A stretch of DNA of 58,358 nucleotides, taken from NCBI GenBank assembly GCA_002702705.1, contig PABH01000022.1, positions 1 through 58,358 of the forward strand, read 5' to 3'. Origin of the DNA: Anaerolineaceae bacterium (GTDB lineage Bacteria > Chloroflexota > Anaerolineae > Anaerolineales > Anaerolineaceae). Positions 54,197 to 58,358 of the stretch are shown piece by piece; the first letter of the stretch is position 1; every line of letters starts with the position of its first letter. The notes below the pieces were generated by a model. It saw only the letters and a list, made by a program, of their open reading frames with translations. It was not told where the DNA came from and searched no databases. A program made the translations under genes and the position numbers.

Positions 54197-55258
54197 TTAC
54201 TTGTTCCTTTTAAATTCGATTCCATTGGCTTGTAAGCCTTCCATGACCTTGTCCATCAGAATTCCTTCGTTACGATACACGATCTCTTCACGGCCGTTTA
54301 TCTCAATTTTTTCCTCGGCTTCAGCATGATGCAATGCAATAGGGTGTAGTTCTACATTAAAGACGGGCGATCCGGAGGAGCCGTCCTGCGTGTCGGCTAG
54401 ATATTGGATAATTATCTTATCTTCCTCATCGACGTACTGAATTGACAACGGGTCTATTGAAAATTGCTTAAATGCCCCAAGCGGATGCTGGATAATAATG
54501 ACGGTATCATCCTTGCTTACAGTGTAAGGTGTTCCCAAAGCCAAAGGATCTCGGTCAACCTTATCTACTAGTTCAACCACCGCCCAATCATGTTCGGCAT
54601 TTTTTACAATGTTGTCAACTTTACCTTGTCGCACAATGGGACTACCCAGAAACCGTTGCACATAATCGAATTCGGCCGTTACTGCTTTGATATCCCCATA
54701 TCTTTCATGGAAAACGTTGTGGTAGTTGGTCAGAATGAGATTAGGTTGAATGAGAAAGCCCGTACCATATGCTTTTTCTCCCTCAAAGTGCAGAACGAGT
54801 TTTGCTACGCTTTGAGCGGCTAGCGTCACTTTATAGGCCAGATTAATGTCGAAGATCTGGCTACGCTTTTCCAGTAGACGCTCAAGGTGCAACTTACGGG
54901 TACTATTCACATCTTGATCCGGCCCCTTCCACCAATCCCCTGATTTCGGTATTTGCCTAGGCACAGACGGGTGTTCCTCAAGCATTTCTGCGAATCGCTG
55001 TTGATAGGCGGTCGTAGGATCGTTAGAGGCCACTTCGACCATCTTACGAAGTTTACCTTGTAGGGCCATCACATTCATAAGCTCAGTCCATGTAGTTCGC
55101 ATGTTATCATGATATGGAAATGTACCCGGTACGATGCCTGCCAAATCCGCAATTCCCTCAGCATTAATTTCCCGTTTGTAGGCTCTTACAAACAGATCGC
55201 GCAATTGTGGTACTTCAGGACGAGGCCAATCGAGCGGGTGTTCATCAATAAAGCTCAT
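54197..55258 (-). CDS. EAD-trypsin-like serine protease
   Basis: 353 residues, no signal peptide. Residues 1-95 (FIDEHPLDWPRPEVPQL...AGIVPGTFPYHD...MALQGKLRKMVEVAS) are the same adaptor type as the first domain of the double-EAD SIR2. The protease domain covers about 135-350, with triad candidates H in ILTNYHNVF, D in EHDWAVVEL and S in QDGSSGSPVF. AGGAG lies seven bases before the ATG. Together with the metzincin it forms a two-protease operon. The other trypsin near 5 kb has a different adaptor, so the two should answer to different partners. Confidence 0.87.
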   Translation of the reverse strand: MSFIDEHPLDWPRPEVPQLRDLFVRAYKREINAEGIADLAGIVPGTFPYHDNMRTTWTELMNVMALQGKLRKMVEVASNDPTTAYQQRFAEMLEEHPSVPRQIPKSGDWWKGPDQDVNSTRKLHLERLLEKRSQIFDINLAYKVTLAAQSVAKLVLHFEGEKAYGTGFLIQPNLILTNYHNVFHERYGDIKAVTAEFDYVQRFLGSPIVRQGKVDNIVKNAEHDWAVVELVDKVDRDPLALGTPYTVSKDDTVIIIQHPLGAFKQFSIDPLSIQYVDEEDKIIIQYLADTQDGSSGSPVFNVELHPIALHHAEAEEKIEINGREEIVYRNEGILMDKVMEGLQANGIEFKRNK

Positions 55259-55278
55259 GTTCTATCTCCTCATATAAT

Positions 55279-56151
55279 AGACCTCTTGCAAAAGTCACTT
55301 TAACCCAAGTGACAAATTGTAAATTGAGGCAATCAAGTTAAATCGCAAACCAAACCGTTTGCGCCGATTGCGATATCGCTCTTTCAAAATCCGAAATATC
55401 TTGAGCTTACCAATGACATGCTCTCCATAGATTCTGGCTTTCGCCAACGCCCGATTCTTTGCTTTTTCCTCTTTGGTTAGAGGATGATGTTTGGATTTCT
55501 TTTTGGGTGTCTGGCTGATTTTGTGAATCTTGGCGATGCCTTGATACCCTGAATCCGCTAAGCAGGTAATGGTTTGTATCATCCCTGGACAACTCTGGGT
55601 GAATAACTTGAAATCATGTTTCTTGCCTTCACAAAAGGCCGATGCCACAATTTCTAGTGTTGTTAAGTTGACCATCACCTGCGCTTTTTGCGTGTGGCAC
55701 TTTTTCTTGCCACTATAGTGCCGCTTCTGTTTTTTTGGGTCGTTCTATCGGTTGCTCTGTGGCATCAACGATAACGACCTCAATGAGCGTATCGCTTGTT
55801 TGCAGCTTTTTCTTGCCAGGTAATGTGAATTGGCCTGACGCAACCAGCGCATTTTCAACTTGCTGGATTGTCCGGCACACGGCTGACTCGCTAATCCCGT
55901 AGGCTTGGCCAATATGAAACTGGGTACGGTATTCTCGCCAATACATCAGCGTCAGCAAGAGCTGGTCTGCCCGGGACAATTTAGGTGGTCTGCCAAAGGT
56001 GGGCATTTTTTTTCTAAAATTGCCACCATTTGCTTAAAGATTGGGTGGGGAACACCCGTTAAACGTTTGAATTTCGCATCGGATAGGTTTTTAATTTCAG
56101 CATATTTCATAACAGCAATTATGCTTGAATTTCTACTTATGCAAGAGGTCT
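55279..56151 (-). mobile_element. IS5-like element of 873 bp
   Basis: Terminal inverted repeats AGACCTCTTGCAAAAGT and AGACCTCTTGCATAAGT (17 bp, one mismatch), flanked by the direct repeat AAT (55276-55278 and 56152-56154). The left end is 20 bp upstream of the EAD-trypsin start, so it may disturb that gene's promoter. Confidence 0.85.
55295..56006 (-). CDS. IS5-like transposase in two frames
   Basis: The N-terminal frame (MPTFGRPPKLSRADQLLLTL..., an HTH region, then IVDATEQPIERPKK with the first aspartate) stops just after a 7-A run (55730-55736 on the opposite strand). The second frame continues ...HYSGKKKCHTQKAQVMVNL and has the later DDE residues in ADSGYQG and the RIYGEHVIGKLKIFR region. 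Reading through needs removal of one A, so slippage on the A-run could make the full enzyme; a real indel is the alternative. Confidence 0.75.
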
Positions 56152-56453
56152 AATATGAATATCAAAGGGGCCAGCCCCTTGACCTAAAAACAATCTCTGG
56201 CAAGCTGTACAAAACACATCAGTACAAAAGGGCATCTCGCTTTCTCCTTGCCGCTTGACGGCTACCAAAGCGTATGACCCTCGTCCCGTTGGGTGCTTCT
56301 GACGCGCATCTTGTTCCAACCTTTTTCGGCTGCGAGCAGCAGACCGCAGACTGCAACCCTGATTCAGATCGTGTTCTGATCTCGCGCGAGGTTGTTGGTC
56401 TCAACGGGAGCCAGGGTTTCCCCTCTTGTCATAGTTCCGACAATGGAGGTACC
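56152..56453 (+). other. Likely left end of IS110 element, possible guide-RNA region
   Basis: About 300 bp with no supported gene between the IS5-like element and the IS110 transposase start. In IS110-group elements the left end before the transposase encodes a structured bridge RNA. GC-rich inverted segments such as GGGGCCAGCCCC near 56166 fit structured RNA, but I cannot fold it here. Confidence 0.3.
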
Positions 56454-57682
56454 ATGTTTTCAGATACAGCTTTAATCGTCGGTGTCGATGTGCATCAACG
56501 CCGCAACGTGACGCTAGTGATGGATGGTGGCGGCGATGTGGTCGATAAACATCGGCTCTTTGCCAACAATCGGCTGGGGTCAGACCAGTTAGCCGGTTAC
56601 CTGGCGGAGATGGCGCAACGGGGTTCATTCACGACGATCCACATCGCTGCTGAGGCGACCAACAATTACTGGTTGCCTTTCTTCTCCCACCTGGAAAAAG
56701 CGCCAGCCTTAGCCGCCTGGCCAGCCACGCTCTATCCCTTCAATCCCCGTCTAGTGACCAATTTCAAGAAGGCTCTGTGTGAGGAAGAAAAGACCGATTT
56801 GCGCGATGCCGGTGTGGTGACTGAGGGTTTGCGTTTTGGCAAGAAGCTGCCCCGACCTTTTGCTATGGATGAGCTCTACTTACCTTTGCGAACGCTGACG
56901 CGGTACCGTTACCCTTTGGTTCGGGAATTGGTGCGCGTCAAGAGTTATTGCCTTTCCCTCATCTATCTCAAGGCTACCGACTACACCGACAAAGAGAGAA
57001 ATCCTTTTTCTAACCCCTTTGGGGCTACCTCGCAGGTGGTGTTGCGTCAATTCCCACCCTGGATGAGTTGGTCGAATGGTTGGATGTCAAAGGCAAGCGT
57101 CGCTTTCCCAATCCCGAGGAAAACGCCCGCAAGCTGCAACAGGTGGCTCAGGCAGCTTATCAACTCTCAGATGAGTGGACAGCCGTTATTCATGACCTCA
57201 TCAGCCTCAATCTGCGTCACATCGCTTGCCTGGAAAATCTCATTGACCGTGTCGAAACGGCCATTACCCAGCAAATGGATCCCCATACCTTGGAGACGAT
57301 TCCTGGCATTGGTCCTGTTTTCGCCGTCGGCATCATCGCCGAAATCGGTGACCTAGCTCACTTTGAGTACCAAGAAGCTAGAGTGGCCGGTTACGCCGGA
57401 CTCCGCTGGCCGCGCTCCCAATCCGATGCCTTTGAAGCCGATGACCGACGGATGTCTCGCTTTGGTAACCACTTCTTGCGTTACTATTTCTGTGAAGCCG
57501 CTCAGTTGGTGCGATTGCAGGCCCCTGACTACCGTGATTATTACAACCGTAAATACAAAGAAGTGCGCAAACATCAGCATAAACGTGCTATTGTTTTGAC
57601 CGCTCGCAAGTTGGTTCGGCTCGTTGTGTGTCTGCTGACAACCAATGAACCGTATCGGCTAAGGCAGGTGCCTAAAGCATAA
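56454..57682 (+). pseudogene. IS110-family transposase with single frameshift
   Basis: Start ATG with AATGGAGG upstream. The N-terminal RuvC-like DEDD domain has VGVDVHQRRNVTLVMDGGG, AAEATNNYW and EEKTDLRDAGV. The frame is lost at TTCCCACC (about 57053): adding one C restores RQFPTLDELVEWLDVKG. The second frame then holds the Transposase_20 domain (TIPGIGPVFAVGIIAEIGD, YAGLRWPRSQS, FGNHFLRYYFCEAA). A one-base change in a C-run may be decay or a sequencing error. IS110 elements have no terminal inverted repeats, so its limits are not defined. Confidence 0.8.
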
Positions 57683-57817
57683 CAACTGCAACTTCATCCC
57701 CGGCCTTTGTGACCGGCTATCCATCACTTGCTATGTGCTTGTTAAGGTGCGTCGAGCAGGTGCGCTTTAGCTTGCCTGCTTTATGATGAAATTTACTTAT
57801 TTTTGCCTCTTGACATT

Positions 57818-58012
57818 TCACCGCATCGCTTTGCGCGGATAAAGCGAGGCAATGAATTGCTTTACAACCGGTGACAGTTCTCGATTCCATCCAATAGCCT
57901 CTCCTCCTTTTAACAACTCAACAGGAATAGGCAACATTTGAATCGAATCCGGGTCGAAGACATTGTATAAAGGATAGTACCCTGGTGGCCAAATTGAGAA
58001 GATATTAGACAT
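57818..58012 (-). pseudogene. C-terminal fragment of a second metzincin protease
   Basis: 64 codons that align with the C-terminus of the metzincin near 54 kb: DPDSIQMLPIP against DEDSIMQYPV (the Met-turn), then GEAIGWNRELSPVVKQFIASLYP against GDFEIGWNTELSEKDKIFIAKMYP. The zinc-binding half is gone. It begins exactly where the adjacent IS5-type transposase ends (TAATG overlap), so the rest was probably displaced by that element. Confidence 0.6.
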
Positions 58013-58358
58013 TATCGGAAATAAAAATCGACCAGATTAACCGTTTGCAAGGGCGAGCGGTGCTCCACCCGAAAGTTGTGCAAGCCACATGCCAAATTGA
58101 TAACTAAATCGGCAAATTCTTCTTTCCGATTACGAAATACATCTTTAACAATCCGGCACCGTTTGACTCCGGCAATGACATTTTCGACCACAATACGAGC
58201 GCTGGCAATGACTTTGTTGATGAACTTCTCGCCTGACGTGAGGTCTTTGCCTTTGGGTTTTTTCTTGGGCTGCAAGATGATGACCCTCTCCGGCAAAAAG
58301 CCCTGGTAACCGGTATCTTGTTCCAAGAGACAATTCAGAGGAAAGCTCAGGTTTGCTT
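58012..58358 (-). CDS. IS5-like transposase, C-terminal part, cut by the window edge
   Basis: The frame is open through the right edge (...LSFPLNCLLEQDTGYQGFLPE). It holds the second-aspartate region DTGYQG and the NVIAGVKRCRIVKDVFRNRKEEFADLVINLACGLHNFR stretch typical of the DDE_Tnp_4 IS5-type family. The 5' part lies outside. Different from the other two IS5-type elements in this window. Confidence 0.75.
   Translation of the reverse strand, partial: ANLSFPLNCLLEQDTGYQGFLPERVIILQPKKKPKGKDLTSGEKFINKVIASARIVVENVIAGVKRCRIVKDVFRNRKEEFADLVINLACGLHNFRVEHRSPLQTVNLVDFYFR

Overview
The window looks like an accessory (defence and conflict) island from a large-genome, multicellular-type bacterium. A Chloroflexota/Anaerolineae-like host fits best and a cyanobacterium-like one is second choice. 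This rests on gene content only: many STAND ATPases with effector-associated death-like domains (called EAD below), FGE-sulfatase/C-lectin tails, a TadG-like surface domain, mixed base composition and many insertion sequences. There is no rRNA, tRNA or other phylogenetic marker, and I see no CRISPR array.

Layout. (1) 0.2-6.2 kb: a metallopeptidase with an HExxGH motif, a 67-residue protein, an EAD adaptor, a VOC protein, then on the minus strand an EAD-trypsin protease and a small membrane protein. (2) 6.2-17.2 kb: a minus-strand BREX operon, brxE-brxA-brxB-[brxC absent]-pglX(truncated)-pglZ-brxL. It is damaged by an IS5-type element where brxC is expected and by a second IS that has replaced the 3' part of pglX. 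(3) 17.4-19.4 kb: a TPR-HELEH metallopeptidase. (4) 19.7-38.3 kb, AT-richer: five large NTPases. These are an EAD-EAD-NB-ARC-helical protein, an EAD-nSTAND-TM-WD40 protein, an AAA_35 protein with a surface domain, an EAD-TIR-AAA_35 protein, and an AAA_16-TPR protein paired with a HAD hydrolase. (5) 39-44.3 kb: a secreted TolB/PD40 plus alpha/beta-hydrolase protein and a DNA methyltransferase fused to a Schlafen-type AlbA_2 domain. (6) 45.2-55.3 kb, minus strand: EAD-trypsin, metzincin, a double-EAD SIR2, a broken SIR2-nSTAND-FGE gene and an intact paralogue. (7) 55.3-58.4 kb: nested IS5, IS110 and IS5 elements with a leftover metzincin C-terminus.

How the genes may work together (inference). 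The same EAD fold recurs on NTPase sensors and on candidate effectors (TIR, SIR2, trypsin). In the published EAD/STAND model (Kaur, Burroughs, Iyer and Aravind), homotypic EAD contacts recruit effectors to sensors. One protein, the SIR2 at 51.7-53.2 kb, carries two different EAD types. It could bridge the family used by the central STAND block and the family used by the downstream trypsin. The BREX locus is probably inactive as it stands, because it lacks brxC and the catalytic half of pglX. The broken second SIR2-nSTAND-FGE copy carries a frameshift in a 7-G run, a second frameshift and an in-frame TAG.

All family assignments come from reading translated motifs by eye. No search was run.
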